From: Gammaproteobacteria bacterium
Lineage (GTDB): Bacteria; Pseudomonadota; Gammaproteobacteria; SZUA-229
DNA length: 7,293 nucleotides
NCBI GenBank assembly: GCA_029880105.1
Contig: JAOUPA010000096.1
Coordinates: forward strand, 1 to 7,293
Direction of reading: 5' to 3'
A program made the position numbers and the translations under genes. Below, one piece after another: positions 1-7,203 of this stretch (positions are counted from its first letter, which is position 1; every line of letters begins with the position of its first letter). The notes under the pieces are model-generated. The model saw nothing but the letters and a program-made list of their open reading frames with translations, was not told where the DNA came from and did no database searches.

Positions 1-324
1 AGTTAATCTGTAGTGGTGTTTTATGTTAAAAATAACGCATCATACCCGTTTCTTCAGATTGTACACAAACTTTACAATGGCGACGTCATGTTCAATTTTC
101 ATTGTGAATATTCTATTCTGACTAACCTACGACCGTGACTGATGCATCCCTTGAGATTTCATTGCAAAGGCCGACACATTTAAATAAATATAACGTATTG
201 AAGAATATCTATTATTTTGCATATTCGATAAATAACCCGTGGACTTTAAAAATCCAGGTTAAAAAATGTGAACTCGTTAGCAAATCAAAATTGTTATCAT
301 TGCTTTTCAGGAAATTATGCTTAA

Positions 325-383
325 CATATGCTGACATATGTCACTAAATGCATCCATATGTGTCACCTTTTATTACACATATG
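325..383. promoter_or_regulatory. Cluster of four CATATG palindromes, possible operator array
   Basis: CATATG occurs at 325-330, 335-340, 355-360 and 378-383. The starts are 10, 20 and 23 bases apart, so the first three lie on about the same face of the helix. The second copy sits in a perfect 12-bp palindrome, TGACATATGTCA (332-343). The second and third copies are followed by TCAC and TGTCAC, and ATGCATC occurs at 348-354 and again at 381-387. The third and fourth copies face each other as an inverted repeat (CATATGTGT at 355-363 against ACACATATG at 375-383). This looks like binding sites for a dimeric regulator about 240-300 bases upstream of the first gene. No known consensus is matched, and AT-rich DNA produces such words by chance, so the regulator is unknown. 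Confidence 0.35.
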
Positions 384-402
384 CATCTTACTAGTGCATA
401 GC

Positions 403-421
403 TAACGTTTTTTAAACGTTA
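403..421. repeat. Perfect 8-bp inverted repeat (TAACGTTT/AAACGTTA)
   Basis: Two 8-base arms, 403-410 and 414-421, pair perfectly around three T residues. With no T-tract beyond it and no gene upstream, it is better read as a possible operator than as a terminator. It lies between the CATATG cluster and the promoter candidates of the first gene. Function is inferred from position only. Confidence 0.35.
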
Positions 422-484
422 AGTTACTGATAAACAAAGAAATGTTATAGATGGCATGATTTATGCTGTCTGAATCAGTATAAA

Positions 485-519
485 TATAATTGTCGCAAAA
501 ATACGGCAATCGATATAAA
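485..519 (+). promoter_or_regulatory. Candidate sigma70-type promoter elements for the first gene
   Basis: There are two overlapping possibilities. One is a perfect -10 hexamer, TATAAT (485-490), but with no good -35 element 15-18 bases upstream. The other is TTGTCG (490-495), 18 bases, then TATAAA (514-519). Either would give an mRNA leader of roughly 95-130 bases before the ATG at 621. Neither pair is strong enough to name as the promoter, which may instead depend on an activator. Confidence 0.25.
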
Positions 520-620
520 AAGCTTTGTGGTGTACCTTAATAAGTACAAACATAAAAGAAATTATGGAAGCCGTATCAAGCAGGCATGCCAAATGATAAA
601 AAAATACTGGAGGTTGTACC

Positions 621-2153
621 ATGAATACTGATGTTCAACGATTTTTCTCTTGTCGGTTCGCATCGACTCTGTTTACTCTACTTGCCTTGCTAGCTTTGGC
701 CCCAGTGGATGATGCTGATGCAAGAACCCGCACCGCCTATGTTGCAGGTGGCACCACCACCGATCTTCATGATCACGGTGTCCGTGTACGATGCTCCTGG
801 CCGGACTTAGAAGGACAATGGTCATCCACTGTTGGAGACCAGATTTCAGTATCTCACTCGGTGCAAGATATTAATAACACAGAAGAATATGCCACCTGTA
901 GTGGATGGAATGTCTACATCGATGGCAGCACTGACGTGCAATACCTCAGTAACGGCATCGTTGATCACACAAATGCGCCTTATGGATCAGGAAAGTTCCT
1001 TTTCAATATCAATTACACATCTACTACGACTACAACATGTATCGAAGATGCCAACTCGGGCATTGGCAACAACTGTGTTAAATTTACTGACGAACAGAAC
1101 AAGAAACACGGCGGCAGCGCCCCAACCCCAACGACTGGCTCTACCCTTGCCTGCGCGGATAATTACCCTGGCACAACTTTAACCTTCCAATTTTTCTGCT
1201 CAGATGGCGCTGATGTAACGGGTGAGTTAACACTAGTACCTGTACTCAATGGTCAGCCACAAGAAGCCCCTGCTTTCACTAACTGTGGTCCTGAGCGCGT
1301 TGCAGCCGGTGCCTGTACACACAAGTATGGTGGTATTCCGACCAAAACTGTAAAAATAAAAGGCGTAGATACAGAAGTCATTGATACCAAGGCATGTCTG
1401 GAGGCTTTTCCAGAAGCTAGCGTAGCCAATTCACTGGGATCAACTCAAGAACAGATATTAACAGCTAACGCACTACTTGTTTATGTGGAAACAGCCTACA
1501 CTGGTTCCTGCGACAGCATAACTGGCCTGCCAACTGATGCTGGGGCTGCAACAGCTGCTTATGGCCGCTATTGCACATCAGACATCGATACATTCGATGA
1601 CAATGTTGCCCCTAATGTTTACCCTGGTGACGCCCCTTATAGCGAGATCTATCCTCATATTGGCAACGACGGCTTTGACAATGAACTACGAGTTTGTGAA
1701 GAAACAAACAACAATGGCCCTCACACAGGTGGTCAGGATGTTGAAACGGTAGAACTGGCCGAGATTTTAGTTGAGGCCCACCCTACACTGAACCTGAACT
1801 GTGAAACCGGCAATGGCAATAACGACTCAGGAATTTTCAAGGTATGGATTTCTGACCAGGCACAATTGTTAGCCGGTAATATTACCGTAGCCCCATTGGC
1901 GGATGCACCAAAGCTTGAAGGCATAAGCCCAGTTAAAGCAACAGTTACTAACGAGCTTGGCGTAGACACGCTTGAGCTGGTCTACCCAACATGTTATGAC
2001 CTATCGTCAACTGTTATAAGCAATAATGGCCTCGACTCAACCTCGAACAATTCCAACGTTATGTTGAATTTAACAGGCAATGTTCAGCCAACAGCCAACA
2101 GTCTTAACCAGACTCTGAATATTGAGCTTGCAGTTAAAATAAACGGACTGTAA
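621..2153 (+). CDS. Cysteine-rich exported protein of unknown function
   Basis: The start is supported by GGAGG at 609-613, seven bases before the ATG. The 510-residue product has a Sec signal peptide: Arg7 and Arg12, a Leu/Ala/Phe core at about 16-27, and a likely cut after ADA34 (an earlier cut after Ala27 is possible). I see no later membrane segment and no lipobox, so the mature chain should be periplasmic or secreted. It is acidic, rich in Asn, Thr, Gly and Asp, and has 14 cysteines (58, 93, 140, 152, 178, 193, 222, 232, 259, 297, 318, 359, 394, 458), an even number compatible with seven disulfides. A Thr run precedes Cys140. The end (about 480-510) alternates polar and hydrophobic residues like beta strand. 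It has no TPS domain, so it is not an evident TpsB cargo. I do not recognise the family. It lies 111 bases upstream of tpsA, separated by a strong stem-loop, so a role with the adhesin is inferred from position only. Confidence 0.85.
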   Translation: MNTDVQRFFSCRFASTLFTLLALLALAPVDDADARTRTAYVAGGTTTDLHDHGVRVRCSWPDLEGQWSSTVGDQISVSHSVQDINNTEEYATCSGWNVYIDGSTDVQYLSNGIVDHTNAPYGSGKFLFNINYTSTTTTTCIEDANSGIGNNCVKFTDEQNKKHGGSAPTPTTGSTLACADNYPGTTLTFQFFCSDGADVTGELTLVPVLNGQPQEAPAFTNCGPERVAAGACTHKYGGIPTKTVKIKGVDTEVIDTKACLEAFPEASVANSLGSTQEQILTANALLVYVETAYTGSCDSITGLPTDAGAATAAYGRYCTSDIDTFDDNVAPNVYPGDAPYSEIYPHIGNDGFDNELRVCEETNNNGPHTGGQDVETVELAEILVEAHPTLNLNCETGNGNNDSGIFKVWISDQAQLLAGNITVAPLADAPKLEGISPVKATVTNELGVDTLELVYPTCYDLSSTVISNNGLDSTSNNSNVMLNLTGNVQPTANSLNQTLNIELAVKINGL

Positions 2154-2170
2154 ATTAAATAAGAAATAAC

Positions 2171-2213
2171 CCAATCGCTTCTGTCTCCTCTATTCGGAGA
2201 CAGAAGCGATTGG
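2171..2213. terminator. Perfect 18-bp stem-loop after the first gene (putative terminator or attenuator)
   Basis: Arms 2171-2188 and 2196-2213 are perfectly complementary around a 7-base loop, starting 17 bases after the stop codon. The plus-strand tail (CGTTTAAAATGTTTT) has only broken T-runs, while the flank that follows the stem on the minus strand is richer in T. It is therefore not a textbook plus-strand terminator, although the stem is long and stable. It may end most transcripts of the upstream gene and let a fraction through into tpsA, or protect an mRNA 3' end. Confidence 0.75.
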
Positions 2214-2215
2214 CG

Positions 2216-2231
2216 TTTAAAATGTTTTAAA
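2216..2231. promoter_or_regulatory. AT-only palindrome between the stem-loop and tpsA
   Basis: TTTAAAA (2216-2222) and TTTTAAA (2225-2231) form a perfect inverted repeat around TG. It lies directly after the large stem-loop and about 35 bases before the tpsA start, where a separate tpsA promoter or its operator would sit. A poor promoter can be drawn here (TTGGCG at 2210-2215, 18 bases, TACATA at 2234-2239). Low-complexity AT sequence makes chance symmetry likely. Confidence 0.2.
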
Positions 2232-2264
2232 AATACATAGCCTGGGCATGAAGAGGATGATTTT

Positions 2265-5243
2265 ATGACCACACGAGGATCACGCAACTATTCTTCAGCA
2301 CTTCTGACTGGGGGATTATTTTTTGGCCTGGCCAACCTCTCTTTTCCTGCCCATGCTGATGTTACAGCTGATACCAGCCTTCCAATCAATTCGATAGTCA
2401 CGACAGGCCCAAATTTTGATATCACCGATGGATACAGGCCTAATGCTGGAACCAATCTGTTTCATAGTTTTGACTCATTCAGCCTAACCTCTGCCCAAAC
2501 CGCTAATTTCATCAACGATAGCGGCCTCACAACCACGAATGTCATTAGCCGCGTCACTGGTGGCGTATCAAGCATCGATGGCACCATCCAGACTACTGGT
2601 TTCGCTGGCACCAACCTGTATTTGATAAATCCTGCCGGCATTATCTTCGGTGCGAACGCGCAGTTAAATGTCGAAGGTTCGTTTCATGCCACAACTGCCG
2701 ATTACATAAATCTCGGTACCGACGGTGTTTTTTATGCCAACGTGGCAGAAAACAGCGTTTTCAGTACGTCTGTACCATCAGCTTTCGGTTTTCTCACTAG
2801 CAATCCCGGCTCGATTGAAGTTCATACCGGTGGCATTGATGAGTTTTACTGGCCTACAGGGCTATTAGAAGTTCCTATGGGGGAAACTCTTTCTCTAGTA
2901 GGCGGCACTATTAATTTGGGCACATCAGATTTCAGTACTTCTGGTTTCCTGCTAGCCCCTGCCGGCACGGTGAATCTGGTAAGTGTTACCTCGGCTGGGG
3001 AAGTGGCAATTGGAACACCCGGCACGCCCATCAGCGCCGATGGCTTTGCCCAGTTAGGCGACATCAATATCAGCGGCGGCAGTATTGTGGATGCCAGCAA
3101 TATTTACATCCGTAGTGGCAATCTTGTGATCGATGACTCTGTCCTCGTCCCTGGCGGCTTTGCTTGGGAGCTGTCGTACGTCGGTTTTTCGCCATTGCCA
3201 GATGGTGGTGAAGTGAATATCAAGGTCACTGATAACCTCATCATGACTGGAACAGACTTTGATCCACTCACTTTGGCAGCCCCCGGAATCTTTGTTTATA
3301 CCGGAGATTTCTTCGACATATCCCCTGTTGCCAAACTTCCCGATATTAATATCGACGCTGGCTCTGTATCTATTTCTGGTTTCGCCGGAATAAGCGTCCA
3401 TCGAAACGCACCCGGCGAAAATGGCAATGTAGTAATCAATGCAAATGATGTCACCATCAGCAGCGGTGGTCATATCCTCCTAATGAATTCTTATGGAGAC
3501 GACCCAACCGCCCCAGGTCCCAGCCTGACCATTAATGCTCAGACCGTCGATGTATCCGGCGACGGTAGTGCCAGTGCTTATGGATTCGAAGGAATCGCCG
3601 CGCAAGGCTATGTTCATTTTGCTTACACACCCCCATTCCCAGGGAATGTAGACGCAGAACTAATCACGGCCAATAGCGGCAACATAACCATTAACACCAC
3701 TGACAGTCTCAGTGTTACAGGTTTAGGTGAGATAACAACCGACAGTCTAGTACTCGGCAATGCTGGTGACATTAGCATCAATACCGGCAACCTCCTGATT
3801 GCAGGCACAGGTAATGCAAACAGTGCATATATTGGCTCGCAGAGCGTGCTTGCGGGTGATTCCGGCAATATTGTAATTAACTCAACTGGCGATATTTCTA
3901 TAACAGACGGTGGTCGAATAAGTAGCGCCACTCTCGGCTCCGGTAATGCCGGCGATATCACATTGACCGCCGCTGGCTCAATCACGCTCGATGGCGCAGA
4001 TTCTCGTATTGTAGGTGCCACCTACCAGCCTTCAGATAATGTGCTCAATAATATTTTTTCGGAAATATTTCTTTATGCATTTGATGACTATCGATTCGAT
4101 ATGGGAGACCCTAATGCAACTCTGATGGAAGTTCTCGCCTTTGCCAAAGACGTTTATGGCGATATAACAATCGCCAACCTTGACCTCATCCCCGGCGATG
4201 GTGGCTCCATAACAATTAATACACCAGCACTGATCATGAATGCTGGCACCCGAATAGAAACATCCACCGGCTGGGAAGGTAATGCCGGTAGCATAACTGC
4301 AAACGTGAACTCTTTATTCCTCAACGATGGCGCCATCATACGCAGCCGAAGCGGCGTTGAGTTCCTTGATGGCTCCATCCACGTTGGTACGGGTCACGGT
4401 GGTACAGTTACCGTTAATGCTACCGATACAATCACAATTTCAGGCATAGGCAGTGAAATCTCAACCAGCACATTCGGTGACGGTAACGGTGGAGATGTTT
4501 TTCTCAATGCTGACAATGCTGTGTACATATTAAATGGCGGGCTAGTTTCTGCTGATAGCGGCGGTGATCTCGCGGGTCAGGAACTCTCCGGAACAGGGCT
4601 CGCCGGCGACATATCAATCAATAGCGGTGACAAAATTGAGCTGGTGAATGGCACCATTTCTACACGCGCAATCACAGCTGATGGCGGCAACATTACACTG
4701 ATGGCACCAAAACTGATTTATCTGGAAAAATCTGATATTACAACCTCAGTTGAGAGCGGTATTGGCGGCGGTGGCAATATCGATATTGACCCCGACTTCG
4801 TCATCCTAAAAGAAAGCAGCATTCTTGCAAATGCCTTTGGTGGCCCGGGTGGTAACATCACCATAGTCGCGGGTAATTTCATTGCAACTCCCAATAGCAT
4901 CGTTGATGCCTCTTCTGCTTTGGGTATCGATGGCACAGTTAATATTAGCTCGCCAGATGAAGACGTTTCTGAAGACCTTGTCGTACTACCAGACAACTAT
5001 CTGGATGTAACCGGTCTTATTAGCGAACCTTGTGGCACTAGCGCAAGCGCAAGCAGTCTGGTAGATGCCGGCCCTGGTGGTCGTGCTGTCGATCCCGACG
5101 GCTATTTGCCAAGCTATGCAGCAACAACTACTCACAACAACGACAATAATGGAGACAAATCTGCAAGCAGCGGTAACCAGTGGTGGTTAGCATATGCTAT
5201 CAACCCCGGATCACAAACTGCCCAGATTAGCTGTGCGTTCTAA
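2265..5243 (+). CDS. TpsA-type filamentous hemagglutinin family exoprotein (two-partner secretion adhesin)
   Basis: The product is a 992-residue secreted surface protein, the cargo of the TpsB encoded next. The start has AAGAGGA at 2251-2257, seven bases before the ATG. A Sec signal peptide ends at AHA31. The TPS secretion domain follows (about 32-270), with the family landmarks NLFHSFDSFSL (64-74), VISRVTGG (93-100) and LYLINPAGIIFG (118-129), where NPAG122-125 is the NPxG motif. Most of the rest is repeated Gly/Asn/Thr/Ser beta-helix sequence such as SGNITINT and GNAGDISI, clearest at about 471-582 and 645-900. A less repetitive, helix-like insert lies at about 587-643. The C-terminal part carries Cys923, SSLV, GPGG and DPDGYLPS, a signature common in compact cyanobacterial and proteobacterial FHA-like proteins. 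The only two cysteines are Cys923 and Cys990. It is short next to classical FHA (over 3000 residues) and shows no toxin domain, so adhesion or biofilm formation is likelier than contact-dependent inhibition. The exact ligand cannot be read from the sequence. Confidence 0.93.
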   Translation: MTTRGSRNYSSALLTGGLFFGLANLSFPAHADVTADTSLPINSIVTTGPNFDITDGYRPNAGTNLFHSFDSFSLTSAQTANFINDSGLTTTNVISRVTGGVSSIDGTIQTTGFAGTNLYLINPAGIIFGANAQLNVEGSFHATTADYINLGTDGVFYANVAENSVFSTSVPSAFGFLTSNPGSIEVHTGGIDEFYWPTGLLEVPMGETLSLVGGTINLGTSDFSTSGFLLAPAGTVNLVSVTSAGEVAIGTPGTPISADGFAQLGDINISGGSIVDASNIYIRSGNLVIDDSVLVPGGFAWELSYVGFSPLPDGGEVNIKVTDNLIMTGTDFDPLTLAAPGIFVYTGDFFDISPVAKLPDINIDAGSVSISGFAGISVHRNAPGENGNVVINANDVTISSGGHILLMNSYGDDPTAPGPSLTINAQTVDVSGDGSASAYGFEGIAAQGYVHFAYTPPFPGNVDAELITANSGNITINTTDSLSVTGLGEITTDSLVLGNAGDISINTGNLLIAGTGNANSAYIGSQSVLAGDSGNIVINSTGDISITDGGRISSATLGSGNAGDITLTAAGSITLDGADSRIVGATYQPSDNVLNNIFSEIFLYAFDDYRFDMGDPNATLMEVLAFAKDVYGDITIANLDLIPGDGGSITINTPALIMNAGTRIETSTGWEGNAGSITANVNSLFLNDGAIIRSRSGVEFLDGSIHVGTGHGGTVTVNATDTITISGIGSEISTSTFGDGNGGDVFLNADNAVYILNGGLVSADSGGDLAGQELSGTGLAGDISINSGDKIELVNGTISTRAITADGGNITLMAPKLIYLEKSDITTSVESGIGGGGNIDIDPDFVILKESSILANAFGGPGGNITIVAGNFIATPNSIVDASSALGIDGTVNISSPDEDVSEDLVVLPDNYLDVTGLISEPCGTSASASSLVDAGPGGRAVDPDGYLPSYAATTTHNNDNNGDKSASSGNQWWLAYAINPGSQTAQISCAF

Positions 5244-5245
5244 CT

Positions 5246-7072
5246 ATGCCTGAAACAGATGATTTAATAGCTGAATCTACAAATAGATTCAGCAAAGGGA
5301 ACATCGGTGTTTTTAATACTGATGTATCACTAACCGCCCTCTCTCGAGTATTCGTGCTAGCCATAGCTCTTGGGTTGCACCATGGTTCACTGTATGCACA
5401 ACCAACTGGTCCTGCAGCCCCAGCTGATACACCGACTGGCGGCACTACCAGACCCGGAGATATCCTCCCGGAACTCCCACAACCAGGCGCACCAGCTGAG
5501 GCGCCTATCGAGGTTCAAGAAGAAGCACTACCTAAAGACGAACCCGTCCCAGAGAAAAAATCAGTACCTTATGGCGTTAAGGTCTTCGTTAAAGAAATTC
5601 GTCTAACAGGCAATACTATATTTAGTGTCGATGACCTTCAGGAGATCAGCACACCGTATCAGAATCGAGTTGTTTCTAGCAGTGAGCTTGAAGATCTTCG
5701 CGTTGCTCTGACCCGCCATTACATAAATCATGGTTATATCAATTCCGGAGCCGTTCTCCCTGACCAGAAAGTCGTTGATGGTACCGTCAATATAGCCATT
5801 ATTGAGGGCCGTTTGACTGATATCGAAATCGTCGGTAACAAACACCTGAACTCAAGTTATGTTAAAGATCGCCTCGAACTCGGCATAAGGCCACCGCTCA
5901 ATGTTAATGATCTGCAAGAGCAGATTCAGCTCATACTCGAGTCACCTGTAATCCAGACCTTAAATTCAGCACTCAGACCCGGTGACCGCCCTGGAGAAGC
6001 TACGATTACTACCCAGGTTAACGAAAGCCCACGCTTTCAATTCACCCCGGTCATTGATAACCGCCTGTCCCCTAGCTTGGGTGATGCACGTATCCTGTTG
6101 CCGGTCTATTTATATGACCCCACAGGTTATGGTGACATCCTCAGTGCCGGTGTTGGCCTGAGTGAAGGTTTAACGGATAGTTACCTGAACTGGTCAGTTC
6201 CGCTTAATGCGCACGATACAACCTTGAGCCTGAGCGCCAGCCGCTCAGACGGTGATGTTGTAAATGGGTCATTCAAGGATATTGATGTAAATAACAAAAC
6301 ACAAACCGTTGGCTTCAGAGTAAGCCATCCTTTTTATCGTACTCCGAGCCAGAAATTCAGCATGGCATTAGGGCTTGATCTACGCAGGAGCGAATCAAAG
6401 TTATTAGGTACCGGTTTCCCATTTACGGCTGGTGTGCCAACTGATGGTAAGTTACAGATTTCAGTAATTCGCTTCTCCCAGGACTGGACGAAACGAGGCT
6501 CTGAGCAAGTACTGGCAGCACGCTCCCAGTTTAGTTTCGGTATTGATACTCATGATGCAACAATCAATCAAGGTAATATTCCAAGCGGGGAGTTTTCTGC
6601 ATGGCTTGGTCAGTTCCAGTGGGCAAATCTTTTAGGTGATGATCTGGGACAAATCATTTTCCGTACTAATGTGCAACTTACCAACGACCCGCTATTTGGC
6701 ATGGAACAGTTTGCAGTGGGTGGCGCCTTGAGCGTACGCGGCTATCGTGAGAACCAGATAGTACGTGATAACGGATATAACCTGTCACTGGAGTATCGCT
6801 ATCCGTTGATGAAAGATGCTACAGGTAGAAGCGTGCTTGTGTTAGCCCCCTTCTTTGATGCTGGCGGCGCAAATAACACAGTGCTGCCTAATGGCCCTGA
6901 TCCAGACTTTATATCCAGTGCAGGTGTCGGTTTGCGTTGGGATCCAACACCTAGGATTCATGCACAGGTTTATTGGGGACATGCATTCCACGATGTACTT
7001 GTTGATGGTGACTCTTTACAGGATGACGGCGTCCACTTCCTTTTAAGTGCTAACTTGCTCGAGTGGTTCTGA
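5246..7072 (+). CDS. TpsB outer-membrane transporter, ShlB/FhaC/HecB family
   Basis: This is the Omp85-superfamily pore that recognises the TPS domain of TpsA and moves it across the outer membrane. A signal-peptide core at about 35-47 ends near LYA51, after an unusually long, acidic n-region. RPGDILPEL (69-77) and a Pro-rich linker follow, resembling the plug helix and linker of FhaC. Two POTRA domains come next (about 112-187 and 189-265; IRLTGN, GYINSG, IEGRLTDIEIVGN). The rest is the beta-barrel, opening with NESPRF and NRLSPSLGD. It includes the VRGY lid-loop motif (497-500, Arg498), the matching FFDAGG strand motif (Asp538) and a terminal Phe608, as expected for BAM recognition. The length is slightly above the usual 550-600 because of the N-terminal extension. 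The ATG lies 2 bases after the tpsA stop and lacks a Shine-Dalgarno. The next start-like codon in frame, GTG at 5354, falls inside the signal core, so translational coupling to tpsA is likely. Confidence 0.95.
   Translation: MPETDDLIAESTNRFSKGNIGVFNTDVSLTALSRVFVLAIALGLHHGSLYAQPTGPAAPADTPTGGTTRPGDILPELPQPGAPAEAPIEVQEEALPKDEPVPEKKSVPYGVKVFVKEIRLTGNTIFSVDDLQEISTPYQNRVVSSSELEDLRVALTRHYINHGYINSGAVLPDQKVVDGTVNIAIIEGRLTDIEIVGNKHLNSSYVKDRLELGIRPPLNVNDLQEQIQLILESPVIQTLNSALRPGDRPGEATITTQVNESPRFQFTPVIDNRLSPSLGDARILLPVYLYDPTGYGDILSAGVGLSEGLTDSYLNWSVPLNAHDTTLSLSASRSDGDVVNGSFKDIDVNNKTQTVGFRVSHPFYRTPSQKFSMALGLDLRRSESKLLGTGFPFTAGVPTDGKLQISVIRFSQDWTKRGSEQVLAARSQFSFGIDTHDATINQGNIPSGEFSAWLGQFQWANLLGDDLGQIIFRTNVQLTNDPLFGMEQFAVGGALSVRGYRENQIVRDNGYNLSLEYRYPLMKDATGRSVLVLAPFFDAGGANNTVLPNGPDPDFISSAGVGLRWDPTPRIHAQVYWGHAFHDVLVDGDSLQDDGVHFLLSANLLEWF
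5270..5293 (+). promoter_or_regulatory. Stem-loop inside the 5' coding end of tpsB
   Basis: GCTGAATCT (5270-5278) and AGATTCAGC (5285-5293) pair perfectly over 9 bp around a 6-base loop. The stem begins 24 bases after the first base of the start codon and covers codons 9-16 exactly (AESTNRFS). No T-run follows, so it is not a terminator. At this position it could slow initiating ribosomes, act as a processing or pausing site, or bind a regulator, lowering TpsB output relative to TpsA. Function is inferred. Confidence 0.45.
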
Positions 7073-7161
7073 AGCCTTTGAACAGTAAGTGCTTTAGAAA
7101 ACGTCGTTAAGAAATCTACGTAGTGAAGGCATAAGTACATCAAGGCAGTGTTTATTTATAC

Positions 7162-7182
7162 AGGTGCGTAGTAATCGCACCT
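7162..7182 (+). promoter_or_regulatory. Stem-loop just upstream of the fourth gene
   Basis: AGGTGCG (7162-7168) and CGCACCT (7176-7182) pair perfectly over 7 bp around a 7-base loop. TATAAT (7182-7187) abuts it and the ribosome binding site AGGAG follows at 7192-7196. There is no T-tract, so it is a poor terminator. TATAAT is unlikely to be the -10 of this gene, because transcription would then start at the Shine-Dalgarno and no -35 element is present. The remainder of the 131-base gap after tpsB shows no clear terminator, so the fourth gene may be co-transcribed with tpsAB, with this hairpin influencing its translation. Confidence 0.4.
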
Positions 7183-7203
7183 ATAATTAGTAGGAGATTA
7201 AAA

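Larger units (their letters stand above)
1..620. other. AT-rich non-coding upstream region
   Basis: No convincing gene is visible on either strand. The plus frames hit stops within the first 30 bases, and short minus-strand frames opening near 40-90 close almost at once, so no neighbouring gene enters from the left. The only sizeable frame (135-347, GTG start, 70 codons) has no ribosome binding site, an AT-driven Lys/Leu/Tyr/Ser composition and no recognisable motif. The stretch is clearly richer in A+T than the genes after it. It holds a palindrome cluster (about 321-421), weak sigma70-like hexamers (about 485-519) and a short inverted repeat, ATTGTA-N9-TACAAT (58-78). A leader this long in front of a surface-protein locus fits complex transcriptional control, but no known operator is recognised. 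Confidence 0.75.

Noticed and set aside
135..347. 70-codon frame with GTG start in the upstream region
   Set aside because: It has no ribosome binding site, no motif and a composition typical of translated AT-rich DNA, and it overlaps the start of the palindrome cluster.
564..631. Three overlapping mini-frames just before the first gene (564-596, 586-624, 593-631), the second ending in an ATGA overlap with the gene start
   Set aside because: They encode only 10-12 residues, with weak or badly spaced ribosome binding sites and no regulatory codon run. A translated leader is possible, but chance in AT-rich DNA is more likely.
832..1182. Plus-strand frames nested in other genes (also 1537-1752, 5370-5606, 6855-7046)
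   Set aside because: They overlap well-supported genes in another frame, and their Met-, Gln- or Leu-rich composition reflects frame-shifted reading.
3623..4021. Minus-strand frames inside tpsA (also 2846-3100, 3054-3473, 4154-4378, 4718-4996)
   Set aside because: They are shadows of the repetitive, Gly/Asn/Thr-rich tpsA coding sequence, rich in Ser, Pro, Leu and Val by composition, with no start signals. The plus frame has clear family motifs.
3675..4860. Possible DNA-level tandem repeat in tpsA
   Set aside because: The repetition is at protein level (short beta-helix coils) and degenerate in DNA. I see no exact tandem unit that would suggest phase variation by slippage.
2265..5243. Contact-dependent inhibition (CdiA-like) toxin system
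   Set aside because: There is no C-terminal toxin module or VENN-type boundary motif, and no small immunity gene follows. The C-terminus matches the compact FHA-like signature and tpsB comes directly after.
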